Below, piece by piece: positions 37,840 through 46,883 of a stretch of DNA of 64,000 bases. The first letter of the stretch is position 1. Every line of letters begins with the position of its first letter. The notes under the pieces are model-generated. The model had not been told where the DNA came from, searched no databases, and saw nothing but the letters and a program-made list of their open reading frames with translations. Source of the DNA: Arsukibacterium sp. (GTDB lineage: Bacteria > Pseudomonadota > Gammaproteobacteria > Enterobacterales > Alteromonadaceae); contig NZ_JAGYIM010000008.1 of the NCBI RefSeq assembly GCF_018402695.1, positions 62,001 through 126,000 on the forward strand. Reading direction: 5' to 3'. The translations under genes were made by a program, and so were the position numbers.

Positions 37840-38817
37840 ATGAAAAATGCCTTATGGCAACAAGCCATTGCCATCAGTTTACTTGCTGGTATGCCAGCTG
37901 TCGCAACCGGGTCAGAATTACAATTGGCCGGAGATATCAGCGTATCCGGACTATCGTCGGGTGGCTATATGGCTGTGCAATTCCATCTGGCATTTTCTGA
38001 CAGAGTCAATGGTGCAGCGGTGATTGCCGGTGGCCCGCTTTATTGCGCTCAGAACAGCCTGGCGACCGCCTTTACGAATTGCATGGGCAAAGCTGAAGCT
38101 AAACCTGATCTAGCAGTTATTGAGCAGTACCTGGATAATTTAGAGCAGCAGCAACAGCTACCAAGCCGCCAGAATTTGCAGGATGACAAAGTCTGGATCC
38201 TGCATGGTAGCCGGGATGCCACTGTCCATCCAAACGTAGGTAAAGCCTTATATAATCAGTATCTTCAGTGGTTACCTGCCGACAATATTGAATTTGTGAC
38301 AGACAAACCATTCGCTCATCACTTTCCCACTGACAGAGCTACCGGAACCGCTTGTGATGTGTCCGAGGCGCCTTTTCTCGCCAGCTGTAACTATGACGCC
38401 GCCGGTGAATTACTCAGGCATTTGCTGGGCAAGCTTAATCCAAAAGCGTCCGCTACAACTGGCAGCATCTGGCAACTTCGCCAATCACAGGCAGGTAGTC
38501 AGCTGGCTGACACTGGCTATGCCTACGTCCCAGAGCAATGTGAGGCAGGCGAGCCATGCCGGCTTCATATAAGTTTTCATGGCTGTAAACAGCACGCAGC
38601 CGTTGTAGACGATGCCTATATCACGCAAACTGGCCTGAACTATTACGCTGATAGTAATGACCTGGTTATCCTGTATCCCCAGGTGGCAGTCAGCGCTGTT
38701 AATCCACATGGCTGCTGGGATTGGTGGGGCTATACCGGTGGGCAATATATCAGTAACCAGGCCCCTCAGTTACAAGCAGTAATGTTAATGGCTGAGCAAC
38801 TGAGTGCCAAAAACTAA
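37840..38817 (+). CDS. Exported PHB-depolymerase-like esterase
   Basis: From the ATG at 37840 this is a 325-residue protein with a signal peptide (about 1-23) and an alpha/beta-hydrolase domain. The serine motif is GLSSG (Ser39) in SVSGLSSGGYMAVQ. A catalytic Asp is likely in HGSRDATVHP, and the C-terminal His in NPHGCWDWWGY, a motif typical of extracellular poly(3-hydroxybutyrate) depolymerases. Several Cys may form disulfides. No separate substrate-binding domain is seen, so it may prefer short oligomers or other esters. An in-frame ATG at 37777 would extend it upstream but would bury the signal peptide. Confidence 0.85.
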   Translation: MKNALWQQAIAISLLAGMPAVATGSELQLAGDISVSGLSSGGYMAVQFHLAFSDRVNGAAVIAGGPLYCAQNSLATAFTNCMGKAEAKPDLAVIEQYLDNLEQQQQLPSRQNLQDDKVWILHGSRDATVHPNVGKALYNQYLQWLPADNIEFVTDKPFAHHFPTDRATGTACDVSEAPFLASCNYDAAGELLRHLLGKLNPKASATTGSIWQLRQSQAGSQLADTGYAYVPEQCEAGEPCRLHISFHGCKQHAAVVDDAYITQTGLNYYADSNDLVILYPQVAVSAVNPHGCWDWWGYTGGQYISNQAPQLQAVMLMAEQLSAKN

Positions 38818-38829
38818 CGGCCTTCGCCA

Positions 38830-40044
38830 CTAACTAAGCAGCAGTTGCTCCAGGCACTGCTGCTTAATACCATAAAACTGTTTAATCGCTGCAATTTGTT
38901 GTAACGCTTCACTGTTGTCTAACGGTTTTTTCCGTTTGGTTGCCAGAATCATTTTATTTTTACTGGTATGTTCAAGCGAAATAAATTCAAATACTTTGGT
39001 CTGATAGCCATGGGCCTCCAGCAACAAAGCTCTTAAACTATCAGTTACCATTTCGGCTTCCTGACCAAGATGAATGCCGTGCACCAGCATCGGAGCCATA
39101 ACATCAGGCAGCCGGATTTGTGGGCGGATTTCTTTATGGCAACAGGGTGAACACATAATTATCTCCGCTCCGGTGCGGATCCCCATATTAATCGCATAGT
39201 CGGTGGCAATATCACACGCATGCAAAGCTACCATGACATTGATACCGCGAGCCTTAAAATGTTTTACATCACCTTGTTCAAAGTGTAATCCAGCCAGGTT
39301 AAGACCTGCCGCTGTTTCGTTACATAAATCAACTAAATTCTGCCGTAATTCGACGCCGGTTATTTGTGCCTTTAAACCCAGGGTATGACAGAAATAATCA
39401 TGCATGGCAAAAGTAAGATACGCCTTACCAGAGCCAAAATCTGCCACATGTAACTGGGTTGCCTGCAGCAAACCACTGTCTCTGACCGCGCTTTGCAGAA
39501 CTTCAATAAACTTGTTAATTTGCTTCCATTTATTTGCCATAGCAGGAATGACCTGTCCCTGCTGGTCTGTCACACCTAGTGCAGTCAGAAACGGCCTGCT
39601 TTGCTCAACAAAACGCTGCTTCTGCCGATTATGACGGGTATCGGCCTGTTGTTGGTTGGTCGTTTTTTTAATATTTAACAACACTTTACCTTTTTTACTG
39701 ATGGTCAGTTGCACTTCACTGGCAGTTGTCGATAGTTGGCCGGCTTTAAACTGAGCGGGTAGTAACTCTGAGAGCAAGTTAACGGCGTCAGGCAGCGGAT
39801 AATTATGGGTTTGGTGATTAGTTTGGTATTGCCAGACAAAACGCCAGTGCAACGCTGATTTAATTTTAACCGGGCTAACCACCAGCCGCTGTAAATCAGT
39901 CTCTGGGCCCTGATATTTACTTAACAGCAGGCGCTGTAAACTATTGTCCGACATGGCTTGCACTAACAACGTAAAAAAACGCTGCAGTTCAGCGTTGTTA
40001 GCGGTGATGGATGAGTCAGATGATGTTGGATAAGTTGCAGTCAA
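38830..40044 (-). CDS. Class I SAM-dependent methyltransferase (Methyltransf_32 type)
   Basis: This 404-residue protein has a beta-rich N-terminal half and a C-terminal Rossmann methyltransferase. The SAM loop is ADFGSGKAYLTFAMHD, followed by an acidic residue in GVELRQNLV. A cysteine motif CSPCCHKEI lies after VALHACDIATDYA. This combination marks the Methyltransf_32/GSTCD-like family, likely RNA-directed, though the substrate is unknown. It is convergent with the PHB-depolymerase-like gene and upstream of zapC it has no partner. Confidence 0.82.
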   Translation of the reverse strand: MTATYPTSSDSSITANNAELQRFFTLLVQAMSDNSLQRLLLSKYQGPETDLQRLVVSPVKIKSALHWRFVWQYQTNHQTHNYPLPDAVNLLSELLPAQFKAGQLSTTASEVQLTISKKGKVLLNIKKTTNQQQADTRHNRQKQRFVEQSRPFLTALGVTDQQGQVIPAMANKWKQINKFIEVLQSAVRDSGLLQATQLHVADFGSGKAYLTFAMHDYFCHTLGLKAQITGVELRQNLVDLCNETAAGLNLAGLHFEQGDVKHFKARGINVMVALHACDIATDYAINMGIRTGAEIIMCSPCCHKEIRPQIRLPDVMAPMLVHGIHLGQEAEMVTDSLRALLLEAHGYQTKVFEFISLEHTSKNKMILATKRKKPLDNSEALQQIAAIKQFYGIKQQCLEQLLLS

Positions 40045-40103
40045 GCCCTGCTCCTGAAATAACCGAAAGCGACAGCCGGCTATATTAACATTGTCAGAGG
40101 CTT

Positions 40104-40622
40104 TCAGGCACTACGTGCCAACATTGTTGGCTGATTTAAAGGACTAACCCGGTTACGCAACAACCGCACCACGGTGGTCCGTTTAATGGTTTTGCCAGCC
40201 AGGGTCTGAACATCATCAAGCATTAAGCAGCTGACACAATCTGCATCTTCGGCAACAACTAATGCCGCTACCCTGCCATCAGCACCGACAATACTGACTA
40301 GGTCACCATGCTGCACTTGCGATGTGACCTGCTCAGGAAAATACCAACTTTTATGCGCTTGTAACTGAATATACTGACAGCTCAACGCATGCAGACATAA
40401 CTCCAGAGTTTGCGCATAACTAAACGCTAGCGGCTGCAAACTGTCCATGTACAGCCAGTATAATTCAGCTTCAACTATCGCAAATCGCTGTTGCGTTGGA
40501 AAAACAGCTAACTGGCGGGCGCTTAAATTAGAGCAGAACTGGGCCTGGTCACTGATATCCAGTAATAAACGGTCGCGTTGTGGACAGTATGTCCAGGTCC
40601 AGCGCTCCGATGGCGTTAACAT
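40104..40622 (-). CDS. zapC: Cell-division protein ZapC
   Basis: ZapC binds FtsZ and promotes bundling of protofilaments at the Z-ring. From the ATG at 40622 the protein is 172 residues, near E. coli length (180). Recognisable segments are WTWTYCPQRDRLLLDI near the start, KSWYFPEQ in the middle and CLMLDDVQTLAGKTI towards the end. AAGGA lies 7 nt before this ATG; an in-frame upstream start at 40643 lies before the Shine-Dalgarno and is less likely. It directly follows pyrD on the same strand, as in E. coli. Confidence 0.85.
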   Translation of the reverse strand: MLTPSERWTWTYCPQRDRLLLDISDQAQFCSNLSARQLAVFPTQQRFAIVEAELYWLYMDSLQPLAFSYAQTLELCLHALSCQYIQLQAHKSWYFPEQVTSQVQHGDLVSIVGADGRVAALVVAEDADCVSCLMLDDVQTLAGKTIKRTTVVRLLRNRVSPLNQPTMLARSA

Positions 40623-40712
40623 GGTCAGATCCTTTGCAAACAAGTTATTGAATTAGCTTATGGTTTTAAGCACTATAGCATGCTGATCAACATGTTAAAG
40701 ACTATTTACTTA

Positions 40713-40738
40713 TAAAAAAAGCGGATCACAGATTGATC
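40713..40738 (-). terminator. Weak terminator candidate after pyrD
   Basis: On the minus strand GATCA-ATCTG-TGATC is followed after three bases by seven T. The stem has only five pairs and abuts the pyrD stop. Partial read-through into zapC is likely. Confidence 0.4.
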
Positions 40739-40739
40739 T

Positions 40740-41750
40740 TTATAAGCCGTTTATGATCGTTTTAACCAGTGCCGGTCCGTGATAAATAAAACCGGTATAA
40801 ACTTGCAATAAATTAGCTCCTGCGCTTAGTTTGTCCTGTGCTGAAACACTGTCATTAATGCCCCCTACTCCGATAATTGGCAGATCCGGGCCAACCGCGT
40901 GACGTAGCTGGCTGATAATATCGGTACTCTTCTGCTGTACTGGCAAGCCACTGAGACCACCTGCCTCATCGGCATGTACCATACCCTGTACCCGACTTCT
41001 GTCTAAGGTAGTATTGGTGGCGATAGCGCCATCCATTTTGCTCTTTAACAAAGTCTCTGCAACCTGACACACCGCGGTTTCATCCATATCCGGAGCAATT
41101 TTAATGAAAACCGGTACGTATTTATCATACTGAGCCTGCAGGTCCAGCTGCTCATTTTTAACTGTCTGCAGCAGATCCAATAAGGCGTCACCAAATTGTA
41201 AATCACGCAAGCCAGGTGTATTCGGTGATGAAATGTTTATAGTGATGTAGCTGGCATGGGGATAGACCTTACGCATGCAACTAACATAGTCATCCTTCCC
41301 CCGCTCGTTACTGGTATCTTTGTTCTTACCAATGTTTATACCAAGTACACCTTTATAACTGGCATTCTTGACATTATGAACCAGATAATCAACCCCTTTA
41401 TTGTTAAAGCCCATCCGATTAATAATAGCTTCGGCCTCAGGCAGCCTGAATATCCGCGGTTTATCATTACCGTCCTGGGGCCGGGGTGTTACCGTCCCTA
41501 CTTCAATAAAACCGAAGCCCATCTGACCAAAGGCGTCTATACAATCCGCATTTTTATCCAGACCTGCAGCAAGCCCCAACGGATTCTCGAAACGAATGCC
41601 CGCGACGGTAACCGGTTTTGCGGCGACATGCTGACGCCATAGCAGCGAAGCAGGTGTATGAGCCAGACGTTTCAAGCTCGCCAGTGCCAGGTTATGCGCC
41701 CGCTCTGCGTCACAGCTAAACATCAGTTTTTTTGCAATAGAGTAAAACAT
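40740..41750 (-). CDS. pyrD: Dihydroorotate dehydrogenase (quinone), class 2
   Basis: PyrD oxidises dihydroorotate to orotate in pyrimidine synthesis and passes electrons to quinones at the inner membrane. It has 336 residues, the same as E. coli. The N-terminal membrane-associated helices ([20 protein letters not shown]) mark class 2. FMN-binding and catalytic motifs are [38 protein letters not shown] (catalytic Ser of class 2) and [14 protein letters not shown]. It lies between gdhB and zapC on the minus strand. Confidence 0.97.
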   Translation of the reverse strand: MFYSIAKKLMFSCDAERAHNLALASLKRLAHTPASLLWRQHVAAKPVTVAGIRFENPLGLAAGLDKNADCIDAFGQMGFGFIEVGTVTPRPQDGNDKPRIFRLPEAEAIINRMGFNNKGVDYLVHNVKNASYKGVLGINIGKNKDTSNERGKDDYVSCMRKVYPHASYITINISSPNTPGLRDLQFGDALLDLLQTVKNEQLDLQAQYDKYVPVFIKIAPDMDETAVCQVAETLLKSKMDGAIATNTTLDRSRVQGMVHADEAGGLSGLPVQQKSTDIISQLRHAVGPDLPIIGVGGINDSVSAQDKLSAGANLLQVYTGFIYHGPALVKTIINGL

Positions 41751-41766
41751 AAGTGCCTTAGATAAT

Positions 41767-41791
41767 AAAAAACCCCGGAAATCACCGGGGT
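41767..41791 (-). terminator. Intrinsic terminator of the glutamate dehydrogenase gene
   Basis: ACCCCGG/CCGGGGT, 7-bp GC-rich stem with a 6-nt loop and a T-run on the minus strand, 30 bp beyond the gdhB stop and just before pyrD. Confidence 0.8.
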
Positions 41792-41822
41792 ATTGTAACC
41801 ATTGTTCAGGCTTATTTCAGCA

Positions 41823-44800
41823 CTAAACTGACTGGCTCAACAACATCAGCTCGCGCATAGCTACCGAGAACTTAGCGAATTCATGGCTCTTAGTCGTCTT
41901 GAACTCAGCCAGCATCAAGCGCCAGCGTTCTACCAGGATCTGATGCTGAGCAAGCCAGCTTTCAATCACTTCATCAGCAGCACAGGCTTTACCACAACTG
42001 CGCACGACCACTGCAGTCAGTGAGCGTTGTTGCCAGTCCAGCTCCTCGCGGTATGACGCACGGGCCAGTGCCTGCCAGTGATTCGCCACCGGCTGCTGGG
42101 TGATCTGCTCCAGGAACCAGTGTAAATCAAGCCGGTCACCCAGTTTAAAGTAAATTTCAGCAACCATCGCCAGAGACGTTCCCTGATTGTCACTCACCTG
42201 TGCGATATCCATTACCGAGAACACTGTACTTAACTGAGTCAAGTAGCGGGCAATTTCTGCCGGAATACCTTTATCAATTAAGTCCTGCTCATTATCCCGC
42301 AACTGAGCCAGTTCTGCTTCAGCCAGATAACTGGCTAAATCACGGGATATCGCCTGATACGCGGGTTTGAAGAAATCAACGGTTTGTTGAATATCCATCG
42401 TTTTATTGCGATGACGGATAAACCAGCGGGTTGCCCGACGCATTGTCCGTCTAAGCTGGAACAATAAACGATTTTGCAACGACGCTGAAATAATATTGTC
42501 TAGTTGTTCCAGTTGCTTCCAGACAGCGGACAGGTCAAATAAATCACGGGCGATCGCATAACACATCGCAACTTCGCCAATATTGGCACCCGTTTCTTCC
42601 AGCATGCGCTGTGCAAAATTAGGTCCCATTTCATTAACCAGCATATTGGCTAACTTCGTGGCAATAATTTCAGCTTTTAACGGGTGCGTCTCCATCTCTT
42701 TTGCGTATTGTGTTTGTAACAGCTCAGGGAAGGCGGTAAACAGCTGGCGTTTAAAATAGGCATTGTCGTAGATCTCTGGCAATACCAGGCGCTCTTTTAA
42801 TACCATTTTGCCGTAAGCCGTTAAAATAGCCAGCTCAGGCCGGGTCAGGCCAATACCTTTAACCATCCGCTCAGCCAGCTCATCATCAGTCGGCAGGAAT
42901 TCAAGTTCGCGATTAAGTTTGCCATCTTTTTCCAGGGCATGGATAAAACGGGTATACTCTTTAATCTGCTCTGCACCCAGTAGTGACGACAGGGTAATAC
43001 TCTGGGTTTGCCGGTAACATTCTTTCAATACCAGTGCTGCCACATCGTCGGTCATGTCGTTCAGTAATTTATTCCGTTGTTTCAGCGTTAAATCACCGCT
43101 TTGCACCAGGGCATTAAGTAATATCTTGATATTAACTTCGTTATCTGAACAGGTAACACCGCCGACATTATCGACAAAGTCAGTATTGATCCGGCCACCA
43201 TTGGCGGCAAATTCAATCCGGCCGCGCTGAGTTGCGCCAAGGTTACCGCCTTCACCGAATATTTTGGCTTTTAAATCTTTGCCATTGATCCGCAGCGGCT
43301 CTGAACCACGATCGCCAACTTCTGCATGGCTTTCTGACGTCGCTTTAACATAGGTACCGATACCGCCGTTCCATATCAGGTCAACGGGCATCATCAGACA
43401 TTCACGGATCAGTTCATTCGGGGTCATGCTGGCTTTGGTGGTACCCAGCATGTCTTTCATCTGTGGTGACAACTTAATTGCTTTAGCACTGCGGGCGAAA
43501 ATGCCACCGCCTTCAGAAATTAACGCTTTGTCATAATCTTCCCAGGTAGACGTTGGCAGGTTAAATAAGCGTTCACGCTCTACGTAGCTGCTGGCTGCAT
43601 CCGGGTTTGGATCGACGAAAATGTGCATGTGGTTAAACGCCACCTGCAAGCGGATATGCTTAGACAACAGCATGCCATTACCAAATACATCACCTGCCAT
43701 ATCGCCAATACCAACACAGGTAAAATCAGTGGTCTGGCAGTCGATACCCGTTTCCCGGAAATGACGTTTTACCGCTTCCCAGCCCCCCCGGGCAGTAATT
43801 CCCATTTTCTTATGGTCATAGCCATTCGAGCCGCCTGAAGCAAAGGCATCGCCTAACCAGAAGCTATACTCATCAGAAATACCGTTGGAGATATCTGAGA
43901 AGGTAGCAGTGCCTTTGTCTGCTGCGACAACCAGGTAAGGATCGTCTTCATCTAACCGCGTGACATTTTCAGGCGGCACGATGCTGCCCTGAACGATGTT
44001 ATCGGTGATATCCAGTAAACCACGGATAAAGGTGCGGTAACATTCCTTGCCTTCAGCAATAAAGGCATCCCGGCCGCCGGTTTCCGGCAGCTTTTTACAG
44101 ACAAAGCCCCCTTTAGCACCTGAAGGTACGATAACAGTATTTTTAACCTGTTGAGCTTTTACCAGCCCTAATACTTCGGTACGGAAATCTTCACGTCGAT
44201 CAGACCAACGCAAACCACCGCGTGCAACTTTACCAAAGCGTAAGTGCACCCCTTCTACCCGCGGCGAGTAAACAAAAATCTCAAACATCGGTAAGGGCAG
44301 CGGCATATCCGGAATTAAATCAGGTTTAATTTTAAATGAAATATAGGGTTTGTCGCTGCCGTCTTCAGCTGGCTGATAATAGTTGGTGCGCAGCGTCGCA
44401 TTAATCATATTAACAAAACGGCGGATAATCCGGTCATCATCCAGATTGGCAACATTTTCAAGTTGCGCAGTAATTTGCTCTTCCAGTTTTTCAACAGCTT
44501 TAGCGGTCGCTTTAGACGATGGCGCAAATTTTTTATCAAACAGCTGAACCAGTAACCCTGCTAAATCCGGGTAACGGGTAAAGGTACTCTCTACATAACT
44601 CTGGCTGAAAGTACCACCAATTTGGCGTTTATATTTAGCATAAGCGCGAATAATCGATGCCTGACGCCCACTTAAGCCAGCACCTAAAATTAAACGGTTA
44701 AAACCATCATCTTCAAGCTGACCAGCCCATACTTTGGCAAAAGACAACTGGAAGCTTTGCTGAGCTTCTGCAAAGTCCAACGGCACTTCACCGTTCAACT

Positions 44801-46649
44801 CCATCGAGAAATTTAAGATCCAGCTGACAGAACCTTCCGGAGATTTGACCGCGTAAGGTGTTTCACCGATAACCCGCAAGCCGAAGTTTTCCAGCATAGG
44901 CAGTACATCCGACAGATGAATGGGATGATCTTTGTGAAACAGGTTTAATCGTACCGCTTTACTGTCTTTACTTTCTTCCTGCGGCCGGTAAAACAACATC
45001 TCTAACTTGTTGTCATCGTTTAATGATTCCAACTTACCAATGTCTACCAGGGCGTCGCTTGGTAACATTTCTTCTTTATAGGCCCGCGGAAAACTATTTA
45101 CATATTTGCGGCCTAATTCTCTGCCGCGGGCTTCGCCGTATACACCGGTTAAGGCCGTTTCTAATTTGTCTTCCCAGGTACGGGCTGCTTCAACCAGATT
45201 GCGTTCAATATCTTTCACTTTATACTCGACATGGCTATCAGTGATCCGAACCAGATAATGGGTGCGGGCCAACACAGATTCTGAAAAATAAGTAGTAAAT
45301 TCTACCGGCTCGTCGGTGCCCAGTGCCCGTTGCAATATGGCCTGAGTCTCTTTGCGCAGTTGCGTGTTGTAACGTTCGCGGGGTACATACACCATCGCCG
45401 TCACAAAACGACCAAAGGCGTCTTTACGCATAAATAAACGGGTCATATCCCGTTCCTGCATTTGCAGCACGCCCATGGCGACATGCAGTAACTCATCCGC
45501 ACTGGCTTGAATAAGCTCATCTCGTGGATATGTTTCCAGGATGTTTAGCAGTGCTTTATAGGCATGAGTACCGGTAGCAAACTCCGACATCGCCATAACC
45601 CGGGCCAGTTTACTTTTAAGCAACGGAATATCTGCAGCACTGTTGTTATAAAGCGAAGAGGAGTAAAGGCCGATAAAACGATGTTCACCCACTACTTTGC
45701 CATCTTTATCGAATTGTTTAACGCCAACATAATCGATATAAGCGGGACGGTGAACCCGTGACTTATTATTCGTTTTAGTTAACACCAGCACTGTAGGGCT
45801 TAAAGCCTGCTTACGGCCGGTATCAGGCAGTTCTGACAACATTAAATCCCGCGACTCCGAGCGGCGCATTAACCCCAGGGAGCTGGCATCAACGCCGGCA
45901 ATTTTATAATCGCCTTTAACCGGGGTAATTTTATATTCGCGGTAACCAAGCAAGGTAAAATTGTCTTTCGCAAGCCAATTCAGGAAATCTGTGGTTTCTT
46001 TAATTTCATCAGCCGCGGCTCTACCGCTATGCTTGGCAAAACTCTTGATAACATCCAATAGTTTCTGGCGGGTTGGCTGCCAATCCTGCACAGCAAGAGA
46101 TACATCCTCCATCACCGAATGCAATTCTGTTTTTAAGGCCTGAATTGTCGCTTCATCAGTTATCCGATCAATTTCAATATGAAAAACCGTTTGCTGAGTG
46201 CTTGAGCTGGTTTTACTACCCAGTTTAAAGAAGTCGGTAATATTGCCCGCCTTATCACGTTGGGTTTGTAATGGATAATGTAATAGTAGATGAGCAGCGA
46301 TACTATGACGGCTTAATGCCATCCGTACTGAATCGACCAGAAACGGCATATCCTGCACCACTATTTCAACGATAGTGTGTTTTGACTCCCAGCCATGCCG
46401 GGAAATTTCAGGATTATAAACCCGGATCCGCGCTTGCGGCTCAGCATGCTGGTTAAACGTTTGCCATAAACTTAACGCTGCGCCATAGAGATCACTATCA
46501 TTGCGCCCAACTAAATCTTCATTCGACATGTTGCCATATAAGGTATAAGCGAACTTCTCCACCAGCTTTGGCTGATCTTTTACTTTTTGAGTTATCAATT
46601 TGCTTACGTTTTGTAGTAGTACAGAGGGATGACCGTCTATCAGTGCCAT
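41823..46649 (-). CDS. gdhB: NAD-specific glutamate dehydrogenase, 180-kDa class
   Basis: This large enzyme deaminates glutamate to 2-oxoglutarate with NAD+, a catabolic role. From the ATG at 46649 it is 1608 residues, normal for the GDH180 class described in Streptomyces and Pseudomonas. The N-terminal 700 residues are regulatory (ACT-like segments). The catalytic core includes GGLRWSDRREDFRTEVLGLVKAQQ, PSGAKGGF and the NAD-binding region GIGDMAGDVFGNGML, and a long C-terminal helical region follows. AAGGAT lies 7 nt before this ATG. The frame extends upstream to 46754 but without family features. It is monocistronic, with terminators on both sides. Confidence 0.95.
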   Translation of the reverse strand: MALIDGHPSVLLQNVSKLITQKVKDQPKLVEKFAYTLYGNMSNEDLVGRNDSDLYGAALSLWQTFNQHAEPQARIRVYNPEISRHGWESKHTIVEIVVQDMPFLVDSVRMALSRHSIAAHLLLHYPLQTQRDKAGNITDFFKLGSKTSSSTQQTVFHIEIDRITDEATIQALKTELHSVMEDVSLAVQDWQPTRQKLLDVIKSFAKHSGRAAADEIKETTDFLNWLAKDNFTLLGYREYKITPVKGDYKIAGVDASSLGLMRRSESRDLMLSELPDTGRKQALSPTVLVLTKTNNKSRVHRPAYIDYVGVKQFDKDGKVVGEHRFIGLYSSSLYNNSAADIPLLKSKLARVMAMSEFATGTHAYKALLNILETYPRDELIQASADELLHVAMGVLQMQERDMTRLFMRKDAFGRFVTAMVYVPRERYNTQLRKETQAILQRALGTDEPVEFTTYFSESVLARTHYLVRITDSHVEYKVKDIERNLVEAARTWEDKLETALTGVYGEARGRELGRKYVNSFPRAYKEEMLPSDALVDIGKLESLNDDNKLEMLFYRPQEESKDSKAVRLNLFHKDHPIHLSDVLPMLENFGLRVIGETPYAVKSPEGSVSWILNFSMELNGEVPLDFAEAQQSFQLSFAKVWAGQLEDDGFNRLILGAGLSGRQASIIRAYAKYKRQIGGTFSQSYVESTFTRYPDLAGLLVQLFDKKFAPSSKATAKAVEKLEEQITAQLENVANLDDDRIIRRFVNMINATLRTNYYQPAEDGSDKPYISFKIKPDLIPDMPLPLPMFEIFVYSPRVEGVHLRFGKVARGGLRWSDRREDFRTEVLGLVKAQQVKNTVIVPSGAKGGFVCKKLPETGGRDAFIAEGKECYRTFIRGLLDITDNIVQGSIVPPENVTRLDEDDPYLVVAADKGTATFSDISNGISDEYSFWLGDAFASGGSNGYDHKKMGITARGGWEAVKRHFRETGIDCQTTDFTCVGIGDMAGDVFGNGMLLSKHIRLQVAFNHMHIFVDPNPDAASSYVERERLFNLPTSTWEDYDKALISEGGGIFARSAKAIKLSPQMKDMLGTTKASMTPNELIRECLMMPVDLIWNGGIGTYVKATSESHAEVGDRGSEPLRINGKDLKAKIFGEGGNLGATQRGRIEFAANGGRINTDFVDNVGGVTCSDNEVNIKILLNALVQSGDLTLKQRNKLLNDMTDDVAALVLKECYRQTQSITLSSLLGAEQIKEYTRFIHALEKDGKLNRELEFLPTDDELAERMVKGIGLTRPELAILTAYGKMVLKERLVLPEIYDNAYFKRQLFTAFPELLQTQYAKEMETHPLKAEIIATKLANMLVNEMGPNFAQRMLEETGANIGEVAMCYAIARDLFDLSAVWKQLEQLDNIISASLQNRLLFQLRRTMRRATRWFIRHRNKTMDIQQTVDFFKPAYQAISRDLASYLAEAELAQLRDNEQDLIDKGIPAEIARYLTQLSTVFSVMDIAQVSDNQGTSLAMVAEIYFKLGDRLDLHWFLEQITQQPVANHWQALARASYREELDWQQRSLTAVVVRSCGKACAADEVIESWLAQHQILVERWRLMLAEFKTTKSHEFAKFSVAMRELMLLSQSV

Positions 46650-46827
46650 TATTGTATCCTTTTTCAGAGCACAGCTTGAACAGCTGGATCTACCTAACAT
46701 ACAAGGTCTTGTCTGCTGCGCAGTGTAGTGACTATTGTAGCGCTTTTGAAGCACTATTTCTGGCTTTTATGCTGGTTAAACCAGTGGTTTTTAAGGCTTT
46801 TGACAACTTATTCAGTTCGCTTAAATA

Positions 46828-46851
46828 GAAAATGGCCTTTCGGCCATTTTC
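46828..46851. terminator. Terminator between the MMPL gene and gdhB
   Basis: A perfect 10-bp stem GAAAATGGCC/GGCCATTTTC with a TTTC loop, 33 bp after the MMPL stop. A/T ends on both sides allow action on the minus strand. Confidence 0.8.
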
Positions 46852-46883
46852 GTGTTTAAACATGCAAAAATAAATTTTTGCCG

